This document shows, one piece after another, positions 1 through 10,297 of a DNA stretch of 64,000 bases. Location: positions 1 through 64,000 of the forward strand of contig CAZUXM010000008.1 in NCBI GenBank assembly GCA_964624635.1, written 5' to 3'. The notes beneath the pieces were generated by a model, which had not been told where the DNA came from, searched no databases, and was given only the letters and a program-made list of their open reading frames with translations. This DNA is from JANWKQ01 sp964624635 (GTDB lineage: Bacteria > Bacteroidota > Bacteroidia > CAIKAF01). Position 1 is the stretch's first letter. The number at the start of each line of letters is the position of its first letter. The translations under genes were made by a program, and so were the position numbers.

Positions 1-619
1 AAGCACGTTTGATTATTTCCTGACCTTTTACCTCTGCAAAATCAAAAGGCATTTGTTGTTGTTGATAGTTAAATTCATCTCGGGTATTGAATTCAACTTT
101 TGGTAATTCAATTTTGCCTTCTAAAAAATCACAAACCTCTTTTAAGTTACTTACACCATGTACGTCTAACCCGCTAACAATAGCTGCTTCCATAGCATTG
201 GCTTCAGGTACGATAATTCCTTTGTATTTATCTGACCGGGCCTGAATGGCTATTGGTAAAGTTCCCTTCATAGGCTGGATATCACCATCCAGCCCCAATT
301 CGCCCATAATGATATATTGATCGAGTTTGTTAGTGCTGATTTGTTCAGTAGCTGCTAAAATCCCTGTGGCAATGGTAAGGTCATAACAACTTCCTTCTTT
401 ACGAATATCGGCAGGCGCCATGTTGACGATGATTTTTTTCCCCGGTATTCTGTAACCATTATTTTTTAAGGCCGCTTCAATGCGAAGGGTACTTTCTTTA
501 ACGGCATTATCCGGTAAGCCTACCAGGTGAAATTTAATTCCATCAGAAACATTTACTTCTACAGTTATAGCGATCGCATTCACTCCATATACTGCTGAGC
601 CAAATGTTTTTACAAGCAT
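1..619 (-). CDS. comM: ComM/YifB-family Mg-chelatase-like AAA+ ATPase, N-terminal part
   Basis: Reading leftward from the ATG at 617-619 gives about 206 codons that stay open to the window edge. The start MLVKTFGSAVYGVNAI, the segments VGLPDNAVKESTLRIEAAL and NMAPADIRKEGSCYDLTIA, and the later MGELGLDGDIQPMKG are typical of the N-terminal domain of the YifB/ComM family. The AAA+ and Mg-chelatase C-terminal domains lie outside the window. ComM acts as a branch-migration helicase during natural transformation in gammaproteobacteria; the role in Bacteroidota is inferred from family membership. The gene is divergent from the surface-protein gene on its right. The family call is secure and the gene is incomplete only because of the window edge. 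Confidence 0.88.
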   Translation of the reverse strand, partial: MLVKTFGSAVYGVNAIAITVEVNVSDGIKFHLVGLPDNAVKESTLRIEAALKNNGYRIPGKKIIVNMAPADIRKEGSCYDLTIATGILAATEQISTNKLDQYIIMGELGLDGDIQPMKGTLPIAIQARSDKYKGIIVPEANAMEAAIVSGLDVHGVSNLKEVCDFLEGKIELPKVEFNTRDEFNYQQQQMPFDFAEVKGQEIIKRA

Positions 620-744
620 GTTTTTAAGTTGCTAAGTTTTTTGTCATTATTCTGCCGAATAAATTAAGTGTATTTTTTATAAAACCAAACAATTTGACGA
701 ATAATTGCTATTTGTCTAAAATATATAGGACATTGAATACAACC

Positions 745-777
745 TTTGTTGTTTGTAGGAGTCTTTTATTATATTTG
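745..777 (+). promoter_or_regulatory. Bacteroidota-type promoter for the SprB-repeat protein gene
   Basis: A perfect TAnnTTTG box (TATATTTG, 770-777) is preceded by TTTG at 745-748 (21-base spacer) or TTG at 749-751 (18-base spacer). It lies 45 bases before the ATG at 823. Confidence 0.55.
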
Positions 778-822
778 AAATAGACACCCTGATATTTTTA
801 AGAACCTTTAAATTATAGTTAC

Positions 823-3800
823 ATGAAAAAACATTTTTTACTATTCGTTTTTTGTGGACTCATTTCTTCTTCTGTTTTTGCGAATACTAATATCCCTCCG
901 GGATTTATTGAAAACAAAGGGCAGATTGCAGATGACAAACATCAAATTAGAAATGACATCCAGTTTAAAGTAGAACAACCCGGCTTAAATGCCTATTTTA
1001 AACCCGACGGAATTATTTACCATGCTTATCGTTCGGAAGATAAATTAACTAAAGAATATTCAAAACAAGATTGGGAGAATTTTAATAAAGGTGATTTAGC
1101 TGCTATTGGTAAAAAAGTATATTTTTTTAGAATGGATTTTGAACTGATAGGTTCAAATAAAAATGCCACAGTTGTAAAGCAAGGTAAACATTCCATTCTC
1201 AGAAACTATTATTTAGCTAACTGCCCTAATGGAATTACCGGAGTGGAAGAATATGATGAAATTACCTACAAAGATGTATATCCTTCAATAGATTTAAGAT
1301 ACTACTATAAAGAAGGTCATTTAAAATACGAGTTTATAGTTCATCCCGGGGGTGATGCGTCACAAATTAAGTTCAGGTATAATGGAGCTACCAATACGTT
1401 AGTAGAGAACGAAGAGTTGGTGGTAAAAAATATTTATCATGATCTTACAGAGGCGAAACCTTATACTTTTATGGAAGGTTCCCGTTCGGAGGTATCGAAT
1501 TCTTTTGTTGTAAACGATAACGGAGAAGTATCCTTTAATACCGGAGAATATGATCATACTTCTGCTTTAGTGATTGACCCTATCATTACTTGGGCTACTT
1601 ATTATAATAATGGAAGTTCTTCTGATCCACATTGTAATTCGGCATTTGATAGCAATGGAAAAATATATTCAGCTTTTGGAACATATTCAGCAACCTGGCC
1701 AACAATAAATGCCGGAGGGGGTCAGTATTATGATGCTGTAAGAGATGGGACAACTGATTTGATTGTATTAGGATTTAATGCTGATTATTCTGTACAATGG
1801 GCCACTTATTATGGCGGTTCTGATGCCGATTATTTATGTGGGCATGGGGGCGATTATGGAAAAACAATTGCTGTAGATCAAAATAACAACGTATATGTTG
1901 CCGGCTTTACAGGGAATACTGGTGGAATTTTCCCTACTCAGTCATCAGGGGCTCCGGGTAGTTTTTATCAGGATCAAACCCGTTTGTTTGGTGGAGATAA
2001 TCCATTCCTCCTTAAGTTTAATAGCAATGGAGTTCGTCAATGGGCTACTATTTATAACCATGAGCAACCTAATACCAATAGTGCCGGTTTAAGAATAAAC
2101 GGGATTTGTGTAAGTGGAACAAAAGTATATTTTACAGGGCAAACCTATCGTTTTAATTCAAATGATATTCCTCTAAGAACTCTAGCCGGTGCTTATAACC
2201 AAACTACATTTTTAGGTGCTCAGGATCCATTCATTGGTCGTTTTGATGATAATTGTATATTGGAGTGGAGTACTTATTTTAACTCAGGTTCAGTTGGGCA
2301 AACTGCATATAAAGATGGAGCTGATTTGCACGTGGATGCTTCTGGAAATCTGCTATTAGTAGGTCATGCAAGTAGCGGAGGGTCTAATACAAGTGCATAT
2401 TTATTGAATCCGGGTGGAGGTGCTTATTTTCAAAGTGCAATTACAGGGTCCATTGATGTATATATTGCAAAATTCAATACCAGTATGCAGCCGGTTTGGG
2501 CCACATATTATGGAGGTACTGAATTAGATCGTGTTTCACAAGTTTCATCCGATGCTAGCGGGAATGTATTAGTTGCTTGTAGAACAATTGCCAGTAATAA
2601 CTTCCCGGTATTTGATCCGGGAGGTGGTGCTTATTATCAGGGAACAAAACCATCTACAGGTACTAATTGGGATGGAGCTATCATGAAATTCAGTTCATCA
2701 GGAGTTCGTCAGTGGGCTACTTATGTAGGGGCTACTACCGGAAATAATAATTCTGTAACAGGTGTTGGTGCAGATGGAAGTGGTAATGTTTACGCTATTG
2801 GTTACACCGCAGGTTCTAATTTCACAGTATTAAATGATGGCAGTTTTTTTCAAGGCACTACAGGCGGGGGTAATGATTTGTTTTACATGAAGTTTAATGC
2901 TTCTTCAGTATTACAATCGTCTACCTATTATGGAAGTACAGGAAGTGAAACATGTTATGGAGTAAAATTAGCAACTGCAACTACTGGTTGTGATTTTAAA
3001 CAATTCAACTTTTTTATAACGAATAGCCCTTCTCTTACTACGGTAAATCCGGGAGGTGCAGCGTTGTATCAAACAAGTCCAACTACAGCCAATGCTAATG
3101 CATGTATATTGTTTACTACCGTATCAGGTACATTATCAACAGCTCCAACCGGTATTAATTTATCACCAGTAGTAAATTGTAGTCCGGGTTATTCAGTCAA
3201 TTTACAAGCTGTTGGTGGTGTTGCAGGAGGAGGCTCTAATTTTTATTGGTATACCGGTTCTTGTGGAGGTACCGCAATAGGAACAGGATCAACTATCAAT
3301 GTGAGTCCGGTTACTTCAACTACCTATTATGTAAGAAGAGAAGGAACATGTAATACAACCACTTGTTTTTCTATTACAGTGGATCCTCCAGCAGCAGTAT
3401 CAGCAAGCACTACTTTAAATAGTAATGTAAGTTGTTTTGGTGGTAATAATGGTGCAGCTACTGTAAATCCATCAGGTGGAGTTGGATCATACACTTATTC
3501 ATGGTCCCCTTCAGGTGGAACAGGCATATCTGCTTCTGGTTTATCAGCCAATACATATACCGTAACAGTAACAGATGGAAATTCATGTAGTAACACAGCT
3601 ACAGTTACTATTTCACAACCATCAGTGGTTACTGCAAATATTTCAGCTACTGATGAACCTAATTGTTTTGGCGGAAGTGATGGTCAAGCAACAGTTACTC
3701 CCGGAGGTGGAGTAGGATCTTATACTTATTTATGGTCACCATCAGGTGGAACAGGTGCTACAGCAACAGGTTTATCAGCCAATACATATACCGTAACAGT

Positions 3801-4806
3801 AACTGATGGTAATTCATGTTCTGTAACGACTAGTACTACTATTTCACAACCTTCAATTGTTACAGCTAACATTTCATCATCTGATGAACCTAGTTGTTTT
3901 GGTGGAAGTAATGGAGAGGCAACAGTTACTCCCGGAGGTGGAGTAGGTTCTTATACTTATTCATGGTCACCATCAGGTGGAACGGGTGCTACAGGTACAG
4001 GATTATCAGCCAATACATATACAGTAACTGTAACAGATGGAAACTCATGTTCTGCAACTGCCAGTACTACTATTTCTCAACCTACAGTAATCACTGCTAC
4101 TATTGTTGATCAGGACAATCCACTTTGTTTTGGTGACGCTAATGGATCAGCTACAGTAAATGCTTCCGGTGGAACAGGGGCTTTTACTTTCGCATGGTCG
4201 CCTACAGGTGGTACTGCTGCTGTTGGAACAGGATTAAGTGATGGTGTATATACTGTAACGGTAACAGATGCTAACCTTTGTACGCAAACAGCTACAGCTA
4301 CTTTAGTAGAGCCAATTCAATTAACTTGTGGTACAAGTATCGTTTCAAACCCTAATCCTCCTGCTTCTGATGGTTCTATGGCTGCAACAGCAAGTGGTGG
4401 TTCAGGGGGATATACCTTTGGATGGTCACCTGCCGGTGGAACAGCCCAATTAGCTACAGGATTATCAGCTGGTACCGATTATACAGTTACAGTGACTGAT
4501 GCTAACGGATGTACTTGTACAAGCACATTAAATTTCGGAAATGTTTCTATCGATGAAAACGAAACAGTAACATTTAATCTGTATCCAAACCCGGGAACTG
4601 ATTATTTCCAGATACAGATATCGGGGAATGTGAACCTAACCAATGCCTTTTATAAAGTATATGATATTGCAGGTAAGGTAGTCATCAATAAATCAATCAC
4701 TGGTGAATTGATGTATGTGGATATGCAAAGTTTCTCTTCAGGAATCTATATGGTAAACATTCAAGTGAATGATCAGACAATTACCCGTAGATGGATTAAG
4801 AAATAG
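823..4806 (+). CDS. Secreted SprB-repeat surface protein with T9SS sorting domain
   Basis: This 1327-residue protein has a signal peptide (residues 1-20, cleavage after VFA). An N-terminal domain follows, starting PPGFIENKGQ, of the DUF7948 type. Between about 250 and 760 a WATYYGG-like motif recurs with DxxGNVYVAG-like stretches, as in SBBP beta-propeller repeats. An Ig-like module (about 770-860) precedes four regular SprB repeats and one degenerate copy from about residue 870. The last 85 residues (NLYPNPGTDYF, ending RRWIKK) form a type A T9SS sorting domain. It is expected to be exported through T9SS and displayed on the surface; SprB-type repeats occur in gliding adhesins. The partner or ligand cannot be told from sequence. 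Confidence 0.88.
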   Translation: MKKHFLLFVFCGLISSSVFANTNIPPGFIENKGQIADDKHQIRNDIQFKVEQPGLNAYFKPDGIIYHAYRSEDKLTKEYSKQDWENFNKGDLAAIGKKVYFFRMDFELIGSNKNATVVKQGKHSILRNYYLANCPNGITGVEEYDEITYKDVYPSIDLRYYYKEGHLKYEFIVHPGGDASQIKFRYNGATNTLVENEELVVKNIYHDLTEAKPYTFMEGSRSEVSNSFVVNDNGEVSFNTGEYDHTSALVIDPIITWATYYNNGSSSDPHCNSAFDSNGKIYSAFGTYSATWPTINAGGGQYYDAVRDGTTDLIVLGFNADYSVQWATYYGGSDADYLCGHGGDYGKTIAVDQNNNVYVAGFTGNTGGIFPTQSSGAPGSFYQDQTRLFGGDNPFLLKFNSNGVRQWATIYNHEQPNTNSAGLRINGICVSGTKVYFTGQTYRFNSNDIPLRTLAGAYNQTTFLGAQDPFIGRFDDNCILEWSTYFNSGSVGQTAYKDGADLHVDASGNLLLVGHASSGGSNTSAYLLNPGGGAYFQSAITGSIDVYIAKFNTSMQPVWATYYGGTELDRVSQVSSDASGNVLVACRTIASNNFPVFDPGGGAYYQGTKPSTGTNWDGAIMKFSSSGVRQWATYVGATTGNNNSVTGVGADGSGNVYAIGYTAGSNFTVLNDGSFFQGTTGGGNDLFYMKFNASSVLQSSTYYGSTGSETCYGVKLATATTGCDFKQFNFFITNSPSLTTVNPGGAALYQTSPTTANANACILFTTVSGTLSTAPTGINLSPVVNCSPGYSVNLQAVGGVAGGGSNFYWYTGSCGGTAIGTGSTINVSPVTSTTYYVRREGTCNTTTCFSITVDPPAAVSASTTLNSNVSCFGGNNGAATVNPSGGVGSYTYSWSPSGGTGISASGLSANTYTVTVTDGNSCSNTATVTISQPSVVTANISATDEPNCFGGSDGQATVTPGGGVGSYTYLWSPSGGTGATATGLSANTYTVTVTDGNSCSVTTSTTISQPSIVTANISSSDEPSCFGGSNGEATVTPGGGVGSYTYSWSPSGGTGATGTGLSANTYTVTVTDGNSCSATASTTISQPTVITATIVDQDNPLCFGDANGSATVNASGGTGAFTFAWSPTGGTAAVGTGLSDGVYTVTVTDANLCTQTATATLVEPIQLTCGTSIVSNPNPPASDGSMAATASGGSGGYTFGWSPAGGTAQLATGLSAGTDYTVTVTDANGCTCTSTLNFGNVSIDENETVTFNLYPNPGTDYFQIQISGNVNLTNAFYKVYDIAGKVVINKSITGELMYVDMQSFSSGIYMVNIQVNDQTITRRWIKK
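3430..4353 (+). repeat. Four tandem SprB-type repeats, 231-bp period
   Basis: The Cys-Phe-Gly codons that open each repeat start at 3430, 3661, 3892 and 4123, exactly 231 bases (77 residues) apart. Each copy reads xCFGGxxGxATV, then GSYTYxWSPSGGTG, then LSANTYTVTVTDGNSC. Copies 2 and 3 are also very close at the nucleotide level. A degenerate fifth copy follows from about 4327. Confidence 0.9.
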
Positions 4807-4817
4807 CTGATTGATTA

Positions 4818-4866
4818 AAAATAAAAAGGGTGAAATAGTTTCGTACTATTTCACCCTTTTTATTTT
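4818..4866. terminator. Perfect bidirectional terminator hairpin
   Basis: A 22-bp perfect stem (4818-4839 with 4845-4866) closes over the 5-base loop TTCGT. It has A-rich sequence on the left and T-rich on the right, so it can end transcripts from both sides. It sits between the convergent stop codons of the SprB-repeat gene and the phosphatase gene. Confidence 0.9.
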
Positions 4867-4882
4867 GAGTAATTATAATAAT

Positions 4883-6715
4883 CTATTGTTTTACAATTCT
4901 GGTTACAAAACCATCTTTTGAATTCACCCTCATCTTAACGAGGTAAACTCCCGGGCCAACATCAATGTTTAACCAGGCACTATTAATTCCTGCTTGGCTA
5001 ACAACGGCATACGGTGTTGATACAATTTTACCTTGTACATCTGTAACGGTTAACTCAACTAAAGTAGGGGAGTCTACATGGTACTGAACAAAAATACCAT
5101 CAAAAAATGGATTTGGATATACACCAACTAATATATTTGCGTTGTTATCAATACTATTAGGGGGTGTAATTACTCTGGGCCAAGGTGGTGCTTGCAAGTG
5201 GTTAAGCTCATTTCTTGGGAAAGCAGCAGTCATTGTGTTGCGTAAATGACGTTCATGATGGTTTACATACCATGCTTCATCCCAATGATAACCATTATCA
5301 ACACTGCTGATAGTGTTTACATAAAAAAAATCGCAATGTGCTCGATTTTGGTTTACATCCAGAATATAAAAACCATGATCAGCCAATTCAATATATTTCA
5401 TATGGTTGTTAGCCAATTGAATAATATTCTCTGCAAAACCCGAAACAGGGGAGTTGCCTGAAGTAACACTGGTCGTAACAAATTCAACGAAAGCGGAACC
5501 GGTTCCATCAGATTCATAATTAGCAGTGGGAACATCATTGGCCCATGCAGTATGAATATCTCCGGTAAGGACTACTACTCCTTCAACATTGTTGGCTAGT
5601 ACTTGCGAAATAATGGCTGTTCTTTCGGCTGGATATCCATCCCATTGGTCACCATTTACACCTATACCTGCTATCGCTAACGGAGCAAACATTACTTGCT
5701 GACCAACAATTTTCCATCGTGCAGTTGAGCCCACCATATTTGAAATGAACCAATTGTATTGATCGGTTCCCAATAAAGTTCTGGATGGATTGTTTACTGT
5801 ACCACCCGTTGTTCCGGCTTGCTCTTCACGTCCATGCAAACGGGTATCCAACATAAAAAAATTTCCGAAGGTGATTTTACGTTGTAACAAACTATCACCA
5901 CTTACAATTTGCGGACGGACAGGTAACCATTCGTAATATGCTTGTTTTGACATAGCTTTACGATCAACCCAGTTTCCTTCTCCTGCATCATGATTATCAG
6001 CACCATTCATCCATGAGTTGTTGGCACTCTCATGATCATCCCAAACCATAATGAATGGATATTGTTGATGTAGCCTCATTAAATCTTCATCTAAATGATA
6101 TAATGACATTCTGGTTCTATAATCATACAATACCGTTGTTTCATGCGTAGGTTCATGAGTTCTTCCCCCAACAGCTCCGGCATCTTCCCCATATTCATAC
6201 ATATAATCACCTAGATGAATTACAGCATCAATATCATTTCTGTTTTTAATTACACGATATGCATTAAAATATCCGGCTTGATAATCAGCACAGGAAACAA
6301 CAGCAAAACGTAATGAATCTTTCATTCCGGTAGGGGCCGTTTTTGTTCTACCTCTAACTGAATTTAATCCGTTATGAGTAAATTCATAATAATACCATGT
6401 ATCAGCACTTAAACCAGTCACATCTACTTTTACTGTATAATCTCTGTTTATATCAGTACTAAAAGTTCCAGTTTGTACTATATTGGTCATACCGGTATCC
6501 AACGCAACTCTCCAATCCACATTTTGTGCTCCTACCATTCCGGTATCAGGAGTTAAACGGGTCCAGATAATTACTTTATTAGGTGTTGGGTCACCCGATG
6601 CTACTCCATGGTAAAATGGTTTTAACATAGGGTTTAACGTAAGAACTCTTTGTACCTGACCAAAACTACTCACAAGAAGTAGTGATAAAACTAAAAAAAG
6701 TGCTAACTTTTTCAC
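4883..6715 (-). CDS. PhoD-like alkaline phosphatase with T9SS sorting domain
   Basis: The protein has 610 residues and a signal peptide ending near residue 19. The N-terminal PhoD domain shows GVASGDPTPNKVIIWTRLTP. The metallophosphatase domain shows SCADYQAG, HLGDYMYEYG, WDDHESANNSW and LTGDIHTAW, the expected metal-binding Asp/His/Asn sites. The C-terminus (GVYPNPFFDG, ending TRIVKQ) is a T9SS sorting domain. The family hydrolyses phosphomonoesters and phosphodiesters outside the cytoplasm. It is the last gene of a leftward unit, only 5 bases after the glycine-rich gene, and is followed by a perfect terminator. The substrate is unknown. Confidence 0.92.
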   Translation of the reverse strand: MKKLALFLVLSLLLVSSFGQVQRVLTLNPMLKPFYHGVASGDPTPNKVIIWTRLTPDTGMVGAQNVDWRVALDTGMTNIVQTGTFSTDINRDYTVKVDVTGLSADTWYYYEFTHNGLNSVRGRTKTAPTGMKDSLRFAVVSCADYQAGYFNAYRVIKNRNDIDAVIHLGDYMYEYGEDAGAVGGRTHEPTHETTVLYDYRTRMSLYHLDEDLMRLHQQYPFIMVWDDHESANNSWMNGADNHDAGEGNWVDRKAMSKQAYYEWLPVRPQIVSGDSLLQRKITFGNFFMLDTRLHGREEQAGTTGGTVNNPSRTLLGTDQYNWFISNMVGSTARWKIVGQQVMFAPLAIAGIGVNGDQWDGYPAERTAIISQVLANNVEGVVVLTGDIHTAWANDVPTANYESDGTGSAFVEFVTTSVTSGNSPVSGFAENIIQLANNHMKYIELADHGFYILDVNQNRAHCDFFYVNTISSVDNGYHWDEAWYVNHHERHLRNTMTAAFPRNELNHLQAPPWPRVITPPNSIDNNANILVGVYPNPFFDGIFVQYHVDSPTLVELTVTDVQGKIVSTPYAVVSQAGINSAWLNIDVGPGVYLVKMRVNSKDGFVTRIVKQ

Positions 6716-6720
6716 GCTAA

Positions 6721-8307
6721 TTATTTTTTGATGAATTTATAACTGCTTTGTGCATTTTCATTTCTTAATACAATAGAATATAAACCATTGGCTAAACCAT
6801 GTACTGGTAATTGAATGATGCTTCCTTTTTCAAGTTGTTTGTTTACTTGCATAATTACTTTTCCGGTAGCATCATACATAATAATGTCAGCATTGTTCAT
6901 TCCAATACTAAATGCATCAATTTGTACATTGATAAAATCTTCCGCAGGGTTTGGATACACATGTGCCGTTAATGTTCCTTCATAATTTTCTACACCTACA
7001 AAATCCGGACACCCTGAAATAATAACGTTATACGTACCTGCACTTGCTCCTGTACCTCCCACTTCACTATGTGTAGGAGTTATTACGTTTGAAGGACAGT
7101 TGGTAGCAAATATTTTTATTCTACCTCCGCCGCCTGATCCTCCGGTACTACCATTGTTACCATCACCTGTAGTTACTTCCTGGTCTCCACAAGCCCAGTT
7201 GCTGTATGAACATGAAGCTCCGGTTCCTTTATTTCCATTTCCACCACCATTTCCACCATTGGCATTTAATGTACCTGTAACAGTAATTTTATCATTGGAT
7301 TGTAATAAAATTCCTCCACCTGATCCTCCACCTGATCCGCTACCACCTCCAGCACCTGCAGTAAATGTTCTTTCACCACAATCATTACATGCGTCTGAAC
7401 AACAATCAGAAGTTCTGTCACCATTACCACCTTTACCCCCTGCACCACCAATTTGTCCGTTTACCGAAAGGGTACCAGTAACAATTAAAGTATCGTTAGC
7501 TACTAATTTTATCATTCCCCCACCATTACCTCCGCTGCTACCATTTTCACCTACATAATATGATCTTCCTCCGCCCCCGGCACCTGCACCACCCGAACCT
7601 AAATCAATATCAGTACCAGTTGGTGTTCCATAGGTAGATCCTGCATTACCACCAAAACCACCCATACCGGCAATAGTTGTATATGCAGTTGAAAAACTTG
7701 CACCTGAAATATTTCCTGTAGCTGAACCTGCCCCACCAGTATTACCACCTGTACCATCACCTCCATAGCTACCACCGCCGCCACCTCCGGCTCCACCTGC
7801 CCCGCCAATTAATCCTGATTCATCTCCTGAAGTTTGACATACTTGTTTTGTTCCTGAACCAACTGTTCCATTACCACCGGCACTACCTGCACCACTACCT
7901 GTACCTGCAAAACCGGCTTGTCCTCCACCAACGGTAATTTGCCCCGGATTATCTTTATCTACACAACCTGTTAATCCATTTTCATGTCCTGTAATGGAAG
8001 TTACTGAAGTAGCTCCTAATCCTGCAGCACCACCAATATATCCTGAACCATCAGCAATGATGTTTCCATTGATTACAATTTTTTCAGCATTAATAGTTAA
8101 TGATCCGCAATTATCCAAGCCGTATGAAGGTACTGTAATGGTAACACCGGCAGGTAATGTATAAGTACCGGTTACATTAATAATTCCACTCAATACGATA
8201 TCAGTTGATTGAGTATAGTCTCCCGGAATATTGGTAGTAACACATTGTGCATTTACCTGAGTGAAAACTCCTATCCCGGTTAATAAAATGAGTAATGACT
8301 TCTTCAT
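6721..8307 (-). CDS. Glycine-rich secreted protein with T9SS sorting domain
   Basis: This 528-residue protein has a signal peptide (MKKSLLILLTGIGVFTQVNA). A short N-terminal region (GTYTLPAGVTITVPSYGLDN, SLTINAEKIVINGNIIADGSG) looks like a beta-helix or sheet. About 300 residues of Gly-rich sequence follow, with runs such as GGAGGAGGGGGGSYGG and Cys clusters (DCCSDACNDCGE). A T9SS sorting domain (HVYPNPAEDFINV, ending SYKFIKK) closes the protein. No enzymatic motif is visible. It lies between two phosphatase genes with gaps of 8 and 5 bases, so all three are probably co-transcribed. A structural or surface-matrix role is inferred only from composition and sorting signal. Confidence 0.85.
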   Translation of the reverse strand: MKKSLLILLTGIGVFTQVNAQCVTTNIPGDYTQSTDIVLSGIINVTGTYTLPAGVTITVPSYGLDNCGSLTINAEKIVINGNIIADGSGYIGGAAGLGATSVTSITGHENGLTGCVDKDNPGQITVGGGQAGFAGTGSGAGSAGGNGTVGSGTKQVCQTSGDESGLIGGAGGAGGGGGGSYGGDGTGGNTGGAGSATGNISGASFSTAYTTIAGMGGFGGNAGSTYGTPTGTDIDLGSGGAGAGGGGRSYYVGENGSSGGNGGGMIKLVANDTLIVTGTLSVNGQIGGAGGKGGNGDRTSDCCSDACNDCGERTFTAGAGGGSGSGGGSGGGILLQSNDKITVTGTLNANGGNGGGNGNKGTGASCSYSNWACGDQEVTTGDGNNGSTGGSGGGGRIKIFATNCPSNVITPTHSEVGGTGASAGTYNVIISGCPDFVGVENYEGTLTAHVYPNPAEDFINVQIDAFSIGMNNADIIMYDATGKVIMQVNKQLEKGSIIQLPVHGLANGLYSIVLRNENAQSSYKFIKK

Positions 8308-8315
8308 GGTTCTTC

Positions 8316-10134
8316 TTATGAGGTTATTATTATTTTGCGAGTATAAAATTTGTTGTTCAAATAAGCTCTTATCAAATACATTCCTGATGATATATTTTCT
8401 GGAACGTTAATCGTATTGATTCCGTTTTGTAAAGTGTAACATTGAATTACTTTTCCTGTTTTATCCATCCATTCCATCGTAATTTTATTATCAGGAACAT
8501 CTGCTTTTATCTGCATCATACCTCCTGCAGTGTTGAGTGTAGGAAACACTTCAAAAGTAGGATCTGACACTTCACTGATTCCTATATCCCAATCACAAGT
8601 ATCCAAAGGGGAGCCTGGTTGAATAACTGTCAATTGAAAAGTATCTTTAATGCATCCCATAGGATCTTGTCCAAAATAATAAGAACTGAAAAAAGGAGTT
8701 AGTGTTAATTCAGTTGCATTTACACTTCCTGGATTCCATGTATATTGATTGGTTTCGAATGAAGGAGTTAAAGTAATTTCATCTCCCTGGCAAACATATA
8801 CGGTTTGTTTTCCTCCAGCATTTTTGATGATGGTGAATTGATCAAAGATAGTATTGGTACTGGTTAAAAATTTTGCATCTAATCTATTTTCTTTTACTGT
8901 AAGTATCATCGATCCTAAATGGTCAACAGAAGCAGTATGCATAATAGGATGTGGCCAGCCGGATGCCGTTCCGCTGGTTTTACCCGAAACACCCAAAACA
9001 GTATATACGGTTCCTTTATTGGCTTCACTTATTTCAGTATTTTTAATGTAAGGACAATCTGTAATAAAATCACCACTGCCATTATCTATTTGGTGTGATG
9101 CATTAAAGCTACTTGATTCACCATAATGACCATTGATCAGCATCGACCTTTCATACGAATGACTATGTCCGCATAAGATTAAATCAACCCCATATCTTTC
9201 AAGCATAGGTAATAGTTCTTCTCTCATTTCCGGTAATTCTCCATCTAACCATGGGAATGGATTATCCGAATCATGACTTCCTTTCGTATAGGGAGCATGA
9301 TGCCAATAGGCAACCGTCCACTCCTGATGATTATTTTGAAGATCTTGTTTTAGCCAGGTACCCATTGTATTGTTGGAGTCTCTTCCTGAATCATATGAAT
9401 CAATAGAAATAAAATGAACATTCCCAATATTGTATGAGTAATAAGCTTCGGTATTAGATGCTAAACCTCCCAATTCACCTGATTTTGGTAAAGTGAAAAT
9501 ATCGTAATAGGGTCCGGTTTGTGTTGCAGCATCAGCTCCGCTATAATAATCATGATTCCCGGGTGTAGGCCACATGGGTGTATTACAAATAATATCTTCG
9601 TACATATTGTTGAAGATTGCTCCCTGATATTGTCCATCAGTTCCAAAATCATAAGCATTGTCTCCTAACATTATCATTCCATACATACGGGTAGTACCAA
9701 TATGATTTTGATAAGCATTTCTAACAAAACGCTGATCATCATTTGCACTGCCGCAATCACCAACCACCCAAAAATTGTATTCACGTGATGCATTTGGTGG
9801 TGGCATGGTATAAAAATACTGTAAAGCTGATACGGATAATAAATCAGTTGAATTACCAATCGAATAATAATATTTGGTATCACTATTTAAACCGGTTACT
9901 TCTACTTCGTGTTCAGTAGTGCTGGCTGATTCTGATACGGTATTAATTTGACTTGCTTGTGTTAATCCATAAATAACACGGCTGTTAGTAGCGGTATTTG
10001 TTCTCCATTTGATGACAACACTATTCTCCCCCAANNNNNNNNNNTTGAATATAAGGACCTCTGGTTACAACTACCTGTGAATGTAAATAACAGGTAAAAA
10101 GGATACCAAAAACTAAGGTTAAAGTTGATTTCAT
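8316..10134 (-). CDS. Purple-acid-phosphatase-like metallophosphoesterase, T9SS sorted (spans assembly gap)
   Basis: The start is ATG at 10132-10134, giving MKSTLTLVFGILFTCYLHSQ as signal peptide and then VVVTRGPYIQ. A 10-N gap follows, and the sequence resumes at LGENSVVIKWRTN. An FN3-like N-terminal domain precedes a calcineurin-like domain with VVGDCGS, LGDNAYDFG, TPGNHDYYSG, WHHAPY and LCGHSHSYERS, the full metal-ligand series. The C-terminus (FEVFPTLNTAGG, ending TRKIIITS) is a divergent T9SS sorting domain. Comparison with family spacing suggests the real gap holds at most a few codons, so the frame break is an artefact. It is the first gene of the three-gene cargo unit. Confidence 0.88.
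10035..10044. other. Assembly gap (10 N) inside the metallophosphoesterase gene
   Basis: The run is ten N long, and the flanking codons are in frame with each other only if the true gap is a multiple of three bases. The length is therefore a placeholder. Confidence 0.95.
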
Positions 10135-10151
10135 AAACTTTTTTGAAGCTG

Positions 10152-10159
10152 CAAAGATA
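10152..10159 (-). promoter_or_regulatory. -7 box for the phosphatase/glycine-rich unit
   Basis: TATCTTTG on the minus strand matches TAnnTTTG exactly and lies 17 bases upstream of the ATG at 10134. No convincing TTTG -33 box is seen at the usual spacing. Confidence 0.5.
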
Positions 10160-10297
10160 TGAGCCCATACCAAAGCATCCGTTAAGATAATATAAACAAA
10201 CCTAATTAAAAGGTTAAAATGTAAGACATTGCAGCATTTTTGATAAGTTCGAGGGGGATTTATACTCCTATCATTATATTTACAACAAATTAAAAGC

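Noticed and set aside
3430..4353. Regular repeats considered as a CRISPR array
   Set aside because: The 231-base period lies within one open frame and each unit codes for an SprB repeat; there are no short repeats with unique spacers.
7100..7558. Proline-rich plus-strand ORF of 152 codons
   Set aside because: It is the antisense of Gly codons in the glycine-rich T9SS protein; Pro runs are the complement of GGN codons, and there is no start context or domain.
8316..10034. TTG start at 10034 for the metallophosphoesterase
   Set aside because: It arises only because the 10-N gap cuts the gene; the true start with a signal peptide is at 10134.
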